Positions 36,919 through 48,743 of a stretch of 64,000 nt of DNA are shown piece by piece (position 1 is the first letter of the stretch; each line of letters opens with the position of its first letter). The stretch lies in the NCBI GenBank assembly GCA_023014335.1, contig JAECYW010000012.1, forward strand, positions 186,001 through 250,000. Direction: 5' to 3'. This DNA is from Galerina marginata (lineage: Eukaryota > Basidiomycota > Agaricomycetes > Agaricales > Galerinaceae). Below the pieces are notes generated by a model. The model was not told the DNA's origin, made no database searches, and was given only the letters and a program-made list of their open reading frames with translations. The position numbers and the translations under genes are program-made.

Positions 36919-38621
36919 TCAAGCAGCCACCGCGAGCAATAGATCCGACCACTGCGCCATCCACTCCTTGATCACCTTGTCACTGACTGCAAGCTCATTG
37001 TAGTCGACGCTGAGAATCATACGCCCCTTCCACTCAGTGCATCTGAAAAATCTATTGCAAGACATCGTCAATATCTGTCAACGAAAACGGGAGTCCAAAC
37101 TTACGGTCCAGGATCGCATTTGTTAAGGCCGACGAAGAAATCGTCGACCTCGATGATCGTTTTTCCCTGGCTGCCAGCAACATACGAGGGGTGTAAGTAA
37201 ATTGCGCCTTTTCCGTCTGCTGCATACGCTGGACCGAGCCATGGCGGTGGAGGTGCTGCGCTCAGCATTAGGTCGGCTTGTTGCGGTTCGATAGCGACCA
37301 AGGAAGGATAGGCAGCTTGCTTCATGTATTCCCTCTTCACTTCTTTGGCGTAGGCGAGGACTAAACCTTTTTTATCCTCTTTAGGGAACTTGTTGAAGAG
37401 GGAAGCGTCAATGTGTAGCCCAGACATGCCGAGGCAGTACGCTGGATAGGCGAGTGGATCGCGGTAGTCCTTCCTTAGATGCTGACGGCCGTCAACAAGA
37501 CCGTAGTAAAAGACGAGCGCCTTGGTATCCGGCGGTGGCGGGTTGTCGTACAATGGCAGGAGGGACAGCGCACCGTGTACGAGGTGGTTGACAGTGAACT
37601 TTTCAGTGTTGCCGTTCTTGCCTATGCCGCCTGCTGCGTGAATAGCGATCGATTCTTCAACTGTGAATCTATGCTCGAACCGACGCGTCTTGGGCTGGGA
37701 GGTCTTTGGATCAAATGGAGGTTCGATGAATGACTTGAAACTGTGAGAACGCTGACTGGACGTTTATCCACTTGAAACAGCCGAATCTGTAATCAAACTT
37801 ACCGACATACCCTCCACAAGCCCTTTCATAACATCTCCTAAGGTTTCCCAGTACTCGGGCCCATCTCTCGGCTCAGCCTTCGTTGCCTCGCTGATTAATT
37901 TACCTTGCTCATCCCTGACCTCTGGTTCGTCCTGCCTCAGAATTTCCGTAATCATGGGCAGCAATGAAGTCGCCTCTTTCCCTGTTCCCCATTTCATCTT
38001 CGCATTCTCGGATTCCGTGTAACCAGCTGGGTCGACGATGTACGAAGCCAAGTGACCAAGGAGCTTGGTCATTATTATCTTCACACCTGAACCATCGACG
38101 GGTACATGGGAAGTACGAAGAAGCAGCCCGAATTTCGTCTCGGAGTACGGGATGAGATATAGGAATGTTTGCCTATCGTGGTCTTTCGCTGGAATTGGAC
38201 CTTGGCCAATGTCGTACCGAAGATCGTCGAGCGTCTTCTTCTCTGCCCCATACGCTGGGAAGCTTTCTGTGGTTTCGCTGACCCACCCGTCGACGTCCTC
38301 TTCCGACTTGGCTTCGTCGTAGGTGATGAGTGTTGTTGGGACTTTGCTTTCCCCATGCCAGATATGCGCCGTACTCGCCGCGATGATAGGAATATCCCAT
38401 CTCAGCGAGCGCCATGCGCTCCTTACCAGTACGAACAGTTTATCGGCATCCAAGGGTGTGGATAAGGTCGCGTAAATCCCAAGGAATAGGTTCTGTTCGC
38501 CCTGCTTGGTGAGGTTCCAGATATCCTCGATAACCTCTGCTCCTCCGGCTTCGCGAAGGTGTCGTCCTGGGACACTAGGATCCTGACGCCAGATAAAGCG
38601 GTTGAAGTCAACGAGTTCCAT
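36919..38621 (-). CDS. HxxxDG-motif acyltransferase (condensation/TRI3-like)
   Basis: Three exons (38621-37803, 37751-37105, 37042-36919; introns 51 and 62 bp) sum to 1590 nt, or 529 aa. The catalytic motif is HVPVDG in LLLRTSHVPVDGSGVK near residue 180, matching the HxxxDG of the CoA-dependent acyltransferase superfamily (BAHD, condensation domains). The early segment (NLFLGIYATLSTPLD, SAWRSLRWDIP) resembles fungal O-acetyltransferases such as TRI3. There is no signal peptide or TM segment, so it is probably cytosolic. Its likely role is acylation of an alcohol or amine on a secondary metabolite; the substrate is unknown. The first acceptor was chosen as TCAG|CGT because it alone keeps the frame. 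Confidence 0.85.
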
Positions 38622-39543
38622 GGCAAATGCAGGGGGATTTACTCTGCGCAGAATTCTGTTTCTTATCCGAACCAGAGAAGTGATGAAAGCTTTTATAGGC
38701 CTGCCCCAGGTTTTTTAGGTCCTGTCCGAAATCTATAGAAGTTGTACACATCAATGGATGCGGACCACGGTGGATGATGGGATATCGGACGTTCATGCCA
38801 AAGGTACACCACGGTCCCACACGACCCTCTCCGCAGGGTATATATATATGTACGGGCAGATCCAGGCATAGTATCCGTCAACAGCCAAGGTTATCGCTTT
38901 GATGGTTCGCCGGTGGACAAGCTGAAGATGTATCCTGGACCAAAGTAACCCTCCCGAGATGTCTGCGTTCTAGACCCGTTAACCATATTGTGTTGCTTTA
39001 CCATTCCTCTCAAGTTCCAGATCAAATAAAGGGATCAATCTCGGAGTGGACATGATAATAGGTATATATACTACATAGTTGGAACTTGGTCGATTCAGAA
39101 TGTGGTACTTATTAATATGATTATCATCAAATTATCATTTGCATTGCTTGCGCTTCGGTTTTATTTCCAAATGCTATTATATAATTGGCCATGGCATTTT
39201 TGATATTTGAATTTATGTGATGTTTGGTCAATGGAAGGAAGGAAGAGGGAAGTATATTATACTGACATGGTCCCTCATTGGAACAATGAGTATGATTCTT
39301 TGAGTCTCTTTCGACGAGTTCATGATCATGACCGTTGTTGATTGACTGAGGAAACACATGAACATTGATGGTGGCAGTGCCTGATCAACGTCCAACGGCT
39401 GCGCCGCTGTACTCTTTCCATTACACTTAAGATCATGATGGAAAGCCCAGTGCCACTCTACTCTCACTTTACCCACCATTTCCCCCCTTCGAAACCCTCC
39501 GAGTTTTCACCTTCGCTATTAAGCACTTGAGTCCCAGTAACAA
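38622..39543. other. Divergent promoter region, no gene
   Basis: AT-rich spacer between the acyltransferase start (minus) and the first syntaxin (plus). A TATATATAT run at about 38840-38850 is a plausible acyltransferase TATA element. No coding or RNA signal was seen. Confidence 0.4.
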
Positions 39544-40890
39544 ATGTCCAGAGATAGGCTTGCCGTCAGAAAGGTAAACCGATTTTCAACTCGGGACACT
39601 TTTCTTGTCATTGATTCGAGCCTTTTTTCCTTCTAGGCGCAGCAGGCTGGAAACGGGAATGAATACCAGACTCGTGTGCTAGATTCAAGTACACGACAAG
39701 ATGACCGCTCATATGAGATGACCAATGTGAGGGGCAACGAGATGTATTCGACTACAGCAACACCAACGACTGGGGGGGATATGTCCATATTTTACAACGA
39801 GGTTAGAGCCAAAGACTGCCTTGTCTGGTGTAGTGCTAATTATATTTAATAGATTTCTTCCATCCAAGATACTCTTCGAATCTTCAACGACAACGTCGCT
39901 CGAATCAGTGATCTGCATTCACGGTCACTGGACATTATGGACAACGCTGCTTCACAACAGAATGCTGCCCAACTGGATGGACTGGTAGATGAGACTAGCC
40001 TCTTGGGTGCCTCGCTTAAAAATCGTGTTAAAGCATTGGAAGCCCAAGGTGGCCCAGGACGCGACGGTCAGGTAAAGAAGCAACAGGTGCGGTCTATCTA
40101 TTACTCTTGATATGGCATAGCTAATAGTCGTACCAGGCTGCGTTTATAAAGTCGAAATTTGTCGCAGCCATTCAAAATTACCAGTCCGTGGAGCAGCAAT
40201 ACCGTTCGAAATATAAAGAACGTATGGGGCGTCAGTTCAAAATTGGTAGCCGTCTCTTAAGTGCTTCGCTTTCCAGAAACTCATGATATACAAAGTTAAA
40301 CCGGACGCCACCCCGGATGAGATCCGTGCTGTAGTCAACGACGAGCAAGGAGGCCAAATCTTCAGTCAAGCAGTAACTATCTGTACCTATCCAAGCCCAT
40401 TATTATTCTGAATGCGCTACGCCTAGGTCATGAACACCAACTATGCTGGATCGCGGGCGGCTTACCGTGAGGTCCAAGAACGGCATGAAGATGTTAAACG
40501 CATTGAAAGGACCCTGGCGGAATTGGCTCAGTTATTCAATGATGTTAGTTGACTCCTTGAATTGTTCACCATTGGATCGCCTGACGTGAAACGATTGCAG
40601 ATGAGCGTCCTCGTCGAACAACAAGAAGAAACTGTTAATGCCATTCAGAACCAAGCAAGCGAGGTGGAAAAAGATACGGAAGCCGGGTTCGTGCTTTATT
40701 TCTCTCTTCCAAAAAATATCCAAATCATAATTTGTTTCTTAGTACGAAACACGTTGATGAAGCAACCGAGCATGCTCGTCGTGCCCGCCAAAAGCGATGG
40801 ATTTGCTTCTTCATCATCCTCATCATCCTCATCATCGTCGGGGTAGTCGTTGGAATCGAAGTTCGCAACCTGGTGAAGAAGAAACATTGA
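39544..40890 (+). CDS. Plasma-membrane-type syntaxin, Qa-SNARE (tandem copy 1)
   Basis: Eight exons (39544-39573, 39637-39801, 39853-40086, 40137-40245, 40296-40372, 40427-40543, 40601-40686, 40743-40890) sum to 966 nt, or 321 aa. An Habc-type helical bundle (YNEISSIQDTLRIFNDNV, KSKFVAAIQNYQSVEQQY) is followed by a SNARE motif with the central Gln in MSVLVEQQEETVNAI. The C-terminus is a TM anchor, CFFIILIILIIVGVVVGI, with a short basic tail. It belongs with Sso1/Psy1-type syntaxins that act in fusion of secretory vesicles with the plasma membrane. The TM segment is encoded by a TCATCC microsatellite. A close paralogue follows in tandem. Confidence 0.92.
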
Positions 40891-41391
40891 GGTGAAATAC
40901 TATTTCTACTTCCAGCCGTCGTATAGCCAAGAGCTCACGAAGAAGTGATTTAGATGATTGGATTATTAATATGTTAGTTCGGACTATTGAAATGCTGGTT
41001 CAGTTTGTCCCACCACATAAAATTGAGGATGTATGTGGTATGGTGCTCTTGACTTAACATGGTCCTAAATGCAATACTTACTTGAAGTAAATTTTGCTCA
41101 TTGCGGAACGAAATTGGCCTACATAGAACACTGCAGTTGGCGGCGCTGACGCCGAAGCTGCGGATGGATCGCCCTTCAGTTTGTTGAGACAACCCGCCGT
41201 TTGACCAGGTTATTTTGGTAGCCTTGGCCTTGACAAATGTGGTCAAGGCAATGCAGGCTAAGAGACGTTGGCGTCTATCTTCGGCCCGAGCCCAACATGA
41301 GACAATGTTATCCGCCCGCAGCCTTAGATCACCTTTTCTTTCCTCTCCCGATTATTCTCATTACACCTCACCGCACTCTACGCCGATAGAT

Positions 41392-42804
41392 ATGGCTAGA
41401 GATCGACTTGCAGCTCTGAGGGTCAGCTCGAACTATTTTTGCTCTTTGTCTTGACTGATTTTCTGCACATAGGCACAGCAGGGGAATGCCACACAATCGT
41501 GAGTGAACAAAACGCGTCTCCTGTTCTGAGATAGATTACATCACACAGGAACTCGTACCCGTCTCAGGCTTCTGGAAGTGGGAATGGGTCCCAAACTCGC
41601 AAGCCGGTCCCACCAGTGCAACGGGATGACGGCTCGTACGAGATGGCTGATACCACAGGCAACAGGCCAGCGCCGCCAATGACAGCTGAAGTGGGGGATA
41701 TGACGGCATTCTACAGTGAGGTTAGAGCTAATATCATCTAAGGCCTTATTGGAAAGCCACTAAATATGGGCTTAACAGATCTCTTCTGTTCAAGATGCGT
41801 TGAGAAGGTTCAACGACAATGTGGCTCAAATCAGTTCCCTCCATTCGCGGTTACTATACAATATGGATGATGCCGCACAACAAAACTCCGCACAACTAGA
41901 CAAACTAGTTGAGGAGACCAGCGCCTTAAGCGCGTCGCTTAAGCAGCGTATTAAAGCAATGGAAACGCAAGGAGGTCCCGGACGCGATGGCCAAACAAAA
42001 AGACAGCAGGTATGGCCTATCTGTCTCGCTGGGCAGCGCTGACAGCAGCACCAGGCTGCGTTCATAAAGTCCAAATTCGCGGAAGCCATTCAAAATTACC
42101 AATCCGTGGAGCAGCAATACCGTACGAAATACAGAGAACGTATGGAACGGCAATTCAAAATTAGTAGGCGTTCCTCTAAACACGCTCTTTCTTACAGAGC
42201 TAATATTCCCAAAGTCAACCCCAATGCCACGCCTGATGAGGTCCGAGCTGTGCTCGATGACGACCAAGGCGGTCAACTGTTCAGTCAAGCAGTAAGTACC
42301 CGAATCTACTGAAATATTTATCATCATCTGAATGTATTGCACTTAGCTCATCGATTCTCACTATACTGCCGAATCGCGAGCGGCCTATCGCGAGGTCCAG
42401 GGACGACATGAAGATGTCACGCGCATTGAAAAGACTCTTGCGGAATTGGCACAAATTTCCAACGAAGTCAGCAGTTTCCTAATTGTAAATGACTGTCTGA
42501 CTTGAGCCCTTATAGATGAGCGCCGTCGTAGAACGGCAAGACGAAACAGTTAATGCCATTCAGACCGGAGCAGAGGACACAGAAGGGAATGTCGAAGCTG
42601 GGTGGGTACTTGTATACGACTGCTTCTGGAAGGTATCCCAACATCTCGACTCCTAGCGCGAAACACACGGAACAAGCAGTAGAATCTGCCCGTAGCTACC
42701 GCAAAAAGCGGATATACTTGGCTGTTGCCCTTTTTGTTTTAGCGGCCGTCATTGCCATTGTGGTTGGATTAGCGGTCTCGCAAACGATGACCAAGAGACA
42801 CTAA
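41392..42804 (+). CDS. Plasma-membrane-type syntaxin, Qa-SNARE (tandem copy 2)
   Basis: Nine exons (41392-41421, 41473-41498, 41549-41720, 41779-42009, 42055-42163, 42215-42291, 42347-42466, 42516-42601, 42657-42804) sum to 999 nt, or 332 aa. It aligns with copy 1 throughout: ISSVQDALRRFNDNVAQI, KSKFAEAIQNYQSVEQQY, ATPDEVRAVL, SNARE motif MSAVVERQDETVNAI, and TM anchor LAVALFVLAAVIAIVVGLAV. Seven intron positions are shared. Copy 2 has one extra intron in the divergent N-terminal linker. The TM segment is of ordinary composition, unlike the repeat-encoded one in copy 1. The shared order suggests an old tandem duplication with divergence of linker and anchor. Confidence 0.92.
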
Positions 42805-43498
42805 GGTGAGTACGTACCGCATGACCAAATATTCGCCTCAAGATTGCTAAGTCAACTCAACCACTAGTTAGTCCCGTCGAAATTTGTGAAAGGGATGTTA
42901 GTGTAGAATTGCTACATTACTAGCATGTTATATTGAAGTTGAGGACGGAGATCTCTAGGAACATGAAAGTAAGCAGTTCAGTCCAATCAAGACCTTAGGC
43001 ATCGTCAAGTGATCAACAACAAGGATTTATAATATTTCTAATACAAAATTTTGCACAAGACAAATCGCTTTAGATACGCATGCCCAAGGTGAAACCCAAA
43101 CAGTTTTTTGATTTATTTGTCACGGTAGTCGGGCGAAGCGATTTGGCAATGTACCGAACGACTGAGGACCTATGTTCAAGTTTCGAATGATCAAACGGCG
43201 CCACCATACGGAAAACAAAAACAAGGATCAGAAGAGGTCCTTGCTTATATCACTCTACTTCTTTACCTCCCGGGCGTACTTTATTTTCGTGCTGCGCCAC
43301 ATTTGCCTGCTGAGTGTTCGTTTCTTGGATTTCAGTCAACAGCCGTTTGGCGCCTTTCTTGTCCAAATGCGGCATTCAATGCCAAACAGGTGCAATCGAC
43401 CAACATGAGCATACCGAGCCGACACTGCCACATCGAACGACTCCAAGTCGAACCACAATCCAGCGCTAAGCTTGACCTTTATTTCGTCTACAATTAAA
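42805..43498. other. Intergenic, nothing identified
   Basis: Spacer between syntaxin copy 2 and P450-2. No coding, RNA or repeat signal was found; the 3' part presumably holds the P450-2 promoter. Confidence 0.4.
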
Positions 43499-45674
43499 AT
43501 GGCAACTACCTTGAGGAATGCGCTGCTACTGGACGTAATTATGGCAATGGTATGTTGGTTTCTTCAGTTGGCCGGCATTCTCAGTAATTTCACCGTTCAC
43601 AATATTTAGGCAGCACACTTTTGGTTCAACAGAAATGAACCCAAGTCCCTCGTTGTCCTCCTAATTCAGCTGTCCTTCCTTACCATTCCCTCCACAATTC
43701 TCATGATGCCCCATCTTGAATCAATGTTCCAAGCATTCATGCTGGCATTCATTGTGTTTGTTACGGCTTTACTGGGGTCTATGTCACTGTATCGTCTTTC
43801 TTTTGTTCACCCATTGGCAAAATATCCTGGTCCTTGGCAATGCAAAGTTTCTAAACTATGGGGTGCCAGTATCGCATGGAAGGGCAAGCCCCATGTTTAT
43901 TATAAAAAACTGCATCACGAATATGGGCCGATCGTTAGAATAGGTACGCATCCCTCCAGCCTGAGTTAGTTATAGGCGGCTGCTTTTTGAATGAACGAAC
44001 TTCCTAGGACCCAACGAGTTATCCATTATAGACACCGACATGATTCCGAATATCCTCGGTGTGTCGGGAATGCCAAAGGGACCAAGTAGGTTCATATCTC
44101 GTTTGCAGAAGACCGACATTTTTACTGTCAACTTACAAGTGTGGGATGGAAGGCGCATACTGCCTTCCAAAAGCTTCAACCAAAACAGCTTAATCTCCGT
44201 AAGAGACCTCCGCCACCACGCGGAGCTACGAAAACCTTGGAACACAGCCTTCAAACCGTCCTTTATCGCAGATCACGAGGGGATGTTAATCGCTCGCGCC
44301 GAGCAGTTCATTGCCAAACTTAAGGAGCTATGCAGTCCAAAAAATGCTCAACAGACCATTGACATCGCTCTTTGGATCAATTATTTCACGTTTGTGGAAT
44401 TATTTACTTAATCAGTTTGACACTAAATGTCCCCCCCAAGGTTTGACTTCATGGGTGATCTCGCGTCAGCAACTCTGACCTTTCTTTACGTTCCCACTGA
44501 CTGTAACTAATATTTAGATTCGGTGGCGTGTATTCGCTCATGCATGACGGCGACACGGAGGAAGTACTGCTAAAGATGAAGAGGGGCATATTGTAAGTTC
44601 ACGCAGCATCTAAACAGTTCTCTGATAACGGGTCTAGCCCTTCAGTCTACCCAGTGTCTCGCAACACATTCCTTGGCTTTTGGGTGCTCTGCGTGCCATG
44701 CCCTTTATAGGGAATGATGCTCGTGCATACGGATTATTTGGTGTGGAACAAGCGAAAAAACGAGCGGCCTTGCATGACTCCATCAAACGAAAGGATTTAT
44801 TCTACTACCTTGTAAGTTGTGGATATCCGATATTTACGCACCATGTTGACATTCTTCAATAGCTAGAATCCGACGAGGCAGAGTCTAAAATCCCAGCTCT
44901 GCCTAAAATAGTTTCCAGTGCTCTTCTAGCCATCGTTGCAGGCTCTGATACCACTGCGTCGGTCTTGGCAAATATTTGCTACTTCCTTCTCCGAGAACCA
45001 GAGTACATGGATTCCCTTCGGGCAGAACTTGACAGAGAGTTCCCTCCATCAGACCCAAACGAGACCATCGGTATCGATTCTCTTGCCCAACTACCCTTTC
45101 TCAATGCAGTAATGTGCGTGTTCTCTCTCAGATATATTTCTCTGCTGAAGATGGATTGTTTCGGCCGCATAGAAATGAGACCCTCCGGTTGCAGCCCCCG
45201 GTACCAACCAGTTTGCAGCGTGCCCCGGCATTGGGAAGTGGCGGGAAATCCCTGGGCGGATCCATGTGAGCTTGTGGCCGGTTTCTCTGCCCATAGGACT
45301 AATATCCGGGCGGCAGGTATATTTCTGAAGGAACTGCAATTCAAGTCTCGCCTTACGTTATTCATCGATGCCCACGATACTTTTCGCCTGATCCAGACAG
45401 GTTTTGGCCTGGGAGGTGGTTGAGCCAGGATCCTAGTGTGGTTTTAAATCGGGCGGCATTCATTCCTTTCTCGACTGGACCTGCTAATTGCCCTGGAAAG
45501 CTACTCGCGATGGTCGAGCTCCGCTATTTGACGTGCTTGCTGATAAGGACATTTGATATATCATTCAGCAGGGATTATGACCCAACCCTATGGGAAGAAA
45601 ACCTAGTTGATCGATTCGTCATGTTGAAGGGAGAGCTATCGGTGAAGCTGAGGATCAGGAAGGCGGAATTGTGA
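43499..45674 (+). CDS. Cytochrome P450 monooxygenase (P450-2)
   Basis: Ten exons (43499-43549, 43610-43943, 44008-44085, 44140-44389, 44441-44464, 44518-44592, 44646-44811, 44863-45113, 45173-45265, 45317-45674) sum to 1680 nt, or 559 aa. The N-terminus has two or more hydrophobic segments before the HPLAKYPGP hinge. The I-helix is IVAGSDTTAS, ExxR is ETLR in NETLRLQPP, the meander is DRFWPGRWL, and the heme loop is FSTGPANCPGK. All catalytic signatures are present, so it should be an active ER-bound monooxygenase. One exon is only 24 nt. P450-3 is its paralogue, with the same intron positions. Substrate unknown. Confidence 0.93.
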
Positions 45675-45742
45675 TGCCCTACATTTCTATGAATTTCTAA
45701 CACCTAATACGGTATGTAAATCGAATGCCTCAAGGGCAAATA

Positions 45743-47911
45743 TTACGTTCCCCGAAGGCTTAATACGACTGGCAAAGGCCCTTTCGTAAGAACGAACCTG
45801 TCGAGCAGGTTTTTCTCCCACAAGTCAGTTTTGAAGCCGGTTTCGAACGAAATATCGAACTGCCGGACGAGCATAGTGGTTATGTACCGCAACTCCAACA
45901 TGGCCAAAGGTTTTCCAGCACAATTGGCGGGACCAAAGGAGAAAGGTATAAAAGCCGCCAGATCGAGGATAAAATTCGGGTCACCAGGGTTGTCGATTAA
46001 CCAACGTTCGGGCCAGAACTCCTCTGTACGAGGCGCAAAGTACCGTGGATCGCGGTGGAGGCAGTAAGGCGGGATATTAATCGCCGTTCCTTCTGGGATG
46101 AACCTGTCAAGGACGTCAGTTAGCCAAGGTTTTCGGTTATTGTGCGGGGAGAGCTTACGTCTTCCCGATAAATTTTCCTCCGCTGCCTTTCTGAGGCGCG
46201 CGTTGGATCGAGATTGGCAGAGGAGGTAGCAAACGAAGAGTTTCGTTTCTAAATAATGACCGAGAGATGGTCAACAATGGAAAGAAAAATGACCTGAAAA
46301 CCAACGTGGACGTACATTATAGCATTGAGGAGCTTCATTCCAGCTAGTTTAGTGACAATGATGGGGGCTTGTTCCGTGAAAGGAAAGTTTTGGTCTATCT
46401 CCGCCCGCAAAGCCACTAGGTATTCGTGGTTGACCAGAAGGTAAAATAAGATGTTGCTAAGAACCGTGGCAGTTGTATCAGACCCTGCAATGATGGTTAG
46501 GACAGAGTTAGACACAATGACAGGAAATGGATCGGTCGTAGAGTCAGGATCGGTGACGTTCAGCTGAATGAAGTCAAGGATTCAGAGTGGCGACACGGAA
46601 AACTGCCAACGGGCTAACCAGATGATAAAAAAGGTCTCGTCGGTGCACTTCCTTAGTGGATCGAAGTCTGGCTTGTTTGACGGCAAAGGCGCCAAAATCT
46701 CTCATGCCTTTGCCAGTGAACGGCATTGCTCGGATTGCATTTGCAATCCATGGGATGTGCTGCGAGAGCGAAGCGGTTCTGCAAGTCAGAACATAAGAGT
46801 CGTTTCCTAGCACATAAAAGCCTTTCCTACAAGAGTGCCGACTCCATTCCACGCCAGAGACCGTCTTTATCACCGTTGCGCATCAATTCAAAACTGCCGT
46901 CGAATCTTCCTTCACTGGTTAATGACGTAAAAGAGTAAGGTCATGAGACTCACGCCATATCGCCCATGAAGTCGAAACTTTAGCAGGTATTAGGATAGTA
47001 AGATGTGAGTGAGGTAAAAACATACGAGAAAAAGCTGATCCATTGTGCGAGGTCGATATGGGCGCGATGGTCTTGAGAGGACCAGCAAATTCCTACTAGG
47101 TGGCCATTGAGTTCTGACGCCTTGTGGGAGAGAATATCCGCAAAATCCTTCAACGGCGCGGTTCCAAATGCCTTGTTCCATGGTTTCCGTAGTTGGGCGT
47201 GACGTTGTAAATCTGGAACACTGATCAAGCTGTTGTTCTTGTTCTTGCTATTTGCAGGAGTAACGATCCTGCCGTCCCATACTGTACAAGTAAAGATTAG
47301 TGAAATGTCAAAGCCTGACACGAATGAGATTGCCACGTACGAGGCCCTTTCGGTAATCCAGGGCTTCCGAGTACGAGAGGAATGTACTCTTTATCCGTAA
47401 TCGAGAGTTCGTTGGGACCTGAAAACGAATAATTACATGATGAATAAAAGAGAGGTTGATCAATGACAAACCAACGCGGACGATTTGTCCGTAGGTCTCG
47501 TGCAAATACTTGTGATATTCATGGAGCTTTCCTTGGTACGCTACATAGGTCAACCACAGTTTCGAAACCTTGCATAAGATGGGACCTGGATGTTGAGCCA
47601 GGGGGTGAAATGGGGAAATCCTATAGGTAACGATTGAGAGTAAGAGAGCCGTGTAGAAGATGGCGTATGGCTGCCAGACGACATGCGTTCCCCAGTAAGA
47701 TGAACGCAGAATTGCTACCGGACAACTTGGGGTGATTATGAGTCCAAGCAAGAGTTTCGTCAATGACTTAGGTTCATGCTTTCGAACCCAAGCATGAGTG
47801 ACCTGGAGAATTTGTGAGAATAAAGCTCCTGGTCATGCCTCGAAAACTCACCAGGGCTACACATATCTCGAGCCATACCACAGAGGCTTTGCCGTGTATT
47901 ACATGGGCCAT
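45743..47911 (-). CDS. Cytochrome P450 monooxygenase (P450-3, paralogue of P450-2)
   Basis: Ten exons (47911-47852, 47802-47472, 47418-47341, 47281-47026, 46977-46954, 46905-46831, 46778-46619, 46563-46316, 46248-46159, 46103-45743) sum to 1683 nt, or 560 aa. The signatures are HPLAQHPGP, the conserved LRKPWNKAF region, I-helix IIAGSDTTAT, ExxR in NETLRLLPP, EFWPERWL, and heme loop FSFGPANCAGK. Exon sizes closely match P450-2, including the 24-nt and 75-nt exons. The ATG at 47911 (MAHVIHG) was chosen because the longer frame upstream begins at a non-ATG codon. The stop lies 68 bp from the P450-2 stop on the opposite strand, so the two genes are an inverted, tail-to-tail duplicate. Confidence 0.93.
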
Positions 47912-48743
47912 GGGTCGCTGTAACAATTCCCTAGATATTTTCACATCAGTATTTTCGGTGTCTTCATGGAAGTTTTCAATCGTCACCTGAAGGCTAGCCT
48001 TGGTGAAAGTGTCGAACCAAAAGCACCACTACGCCTTAATGTACCAAGTGGCTCTGAGCGGGAATTTAGCCCCAAATCGATCGATCTCTTCTCGGCCGAG
48101 AAGCTGATTAATACGTCTTTTATACTTGGGCTCCATTAAGGGACCTTGTCAAAGAGGCGTAAGAGTAGATAAGAGCGTTGAATACGAATCTTAGACAGAG
48201 AGACAGAGATAAATTTGTTATGAAGTGGATCGACGCCGGTGAGGTTTTTGTCAACGACGAGTCATGATTCATGAACAACTGAAGTCGGCAGGAGTAGCTC
48301 ATCACTGTGGGTTGAGGATTTTCCGTGGAAGGTTTGGCTTGAGATTCTAGTCACTATAGTCCCGATGGACTCGGATGGAGTGCAAGTTAGTGGTGTAAGT
48401 TATTCCGGTCATCGATGTGGAAGAATTTAGACTCAGAATAAAATTAGCCGGCAATATCCGACGCTGAACAATAAACTGTCACCGATCAACCCCTGGCCCA
48501 ACTCGGACATGCTTTGGTATCGTCATCTGGGGATGTACCTGCTTTGGATGTCACCTTCATCGTTTAAAGGTATATAAGACACTGCAGGATCCTTTGGCAG
48601 TGTGAACGGAAGCCCCACTTGGTGGTTTGTTAATATTATCGATCAAGACGATGACTTTGACAGATTCCAGTGAGCATCCACTAGAACGAGCAAGCAGCTA
48701 CATATAGAGAATTGTGAGGCCCTTGTCAAAAATCCGAACAACC
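47912..48743. other. Divergent intergenic region
   Basis: Contains the upstream regions of P450-3 (minus) and the seven-TM gene (plus). A TATATAAG box is near 48571 for the plus-strand gene. No other feature was seen. Confidence 0.4.
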
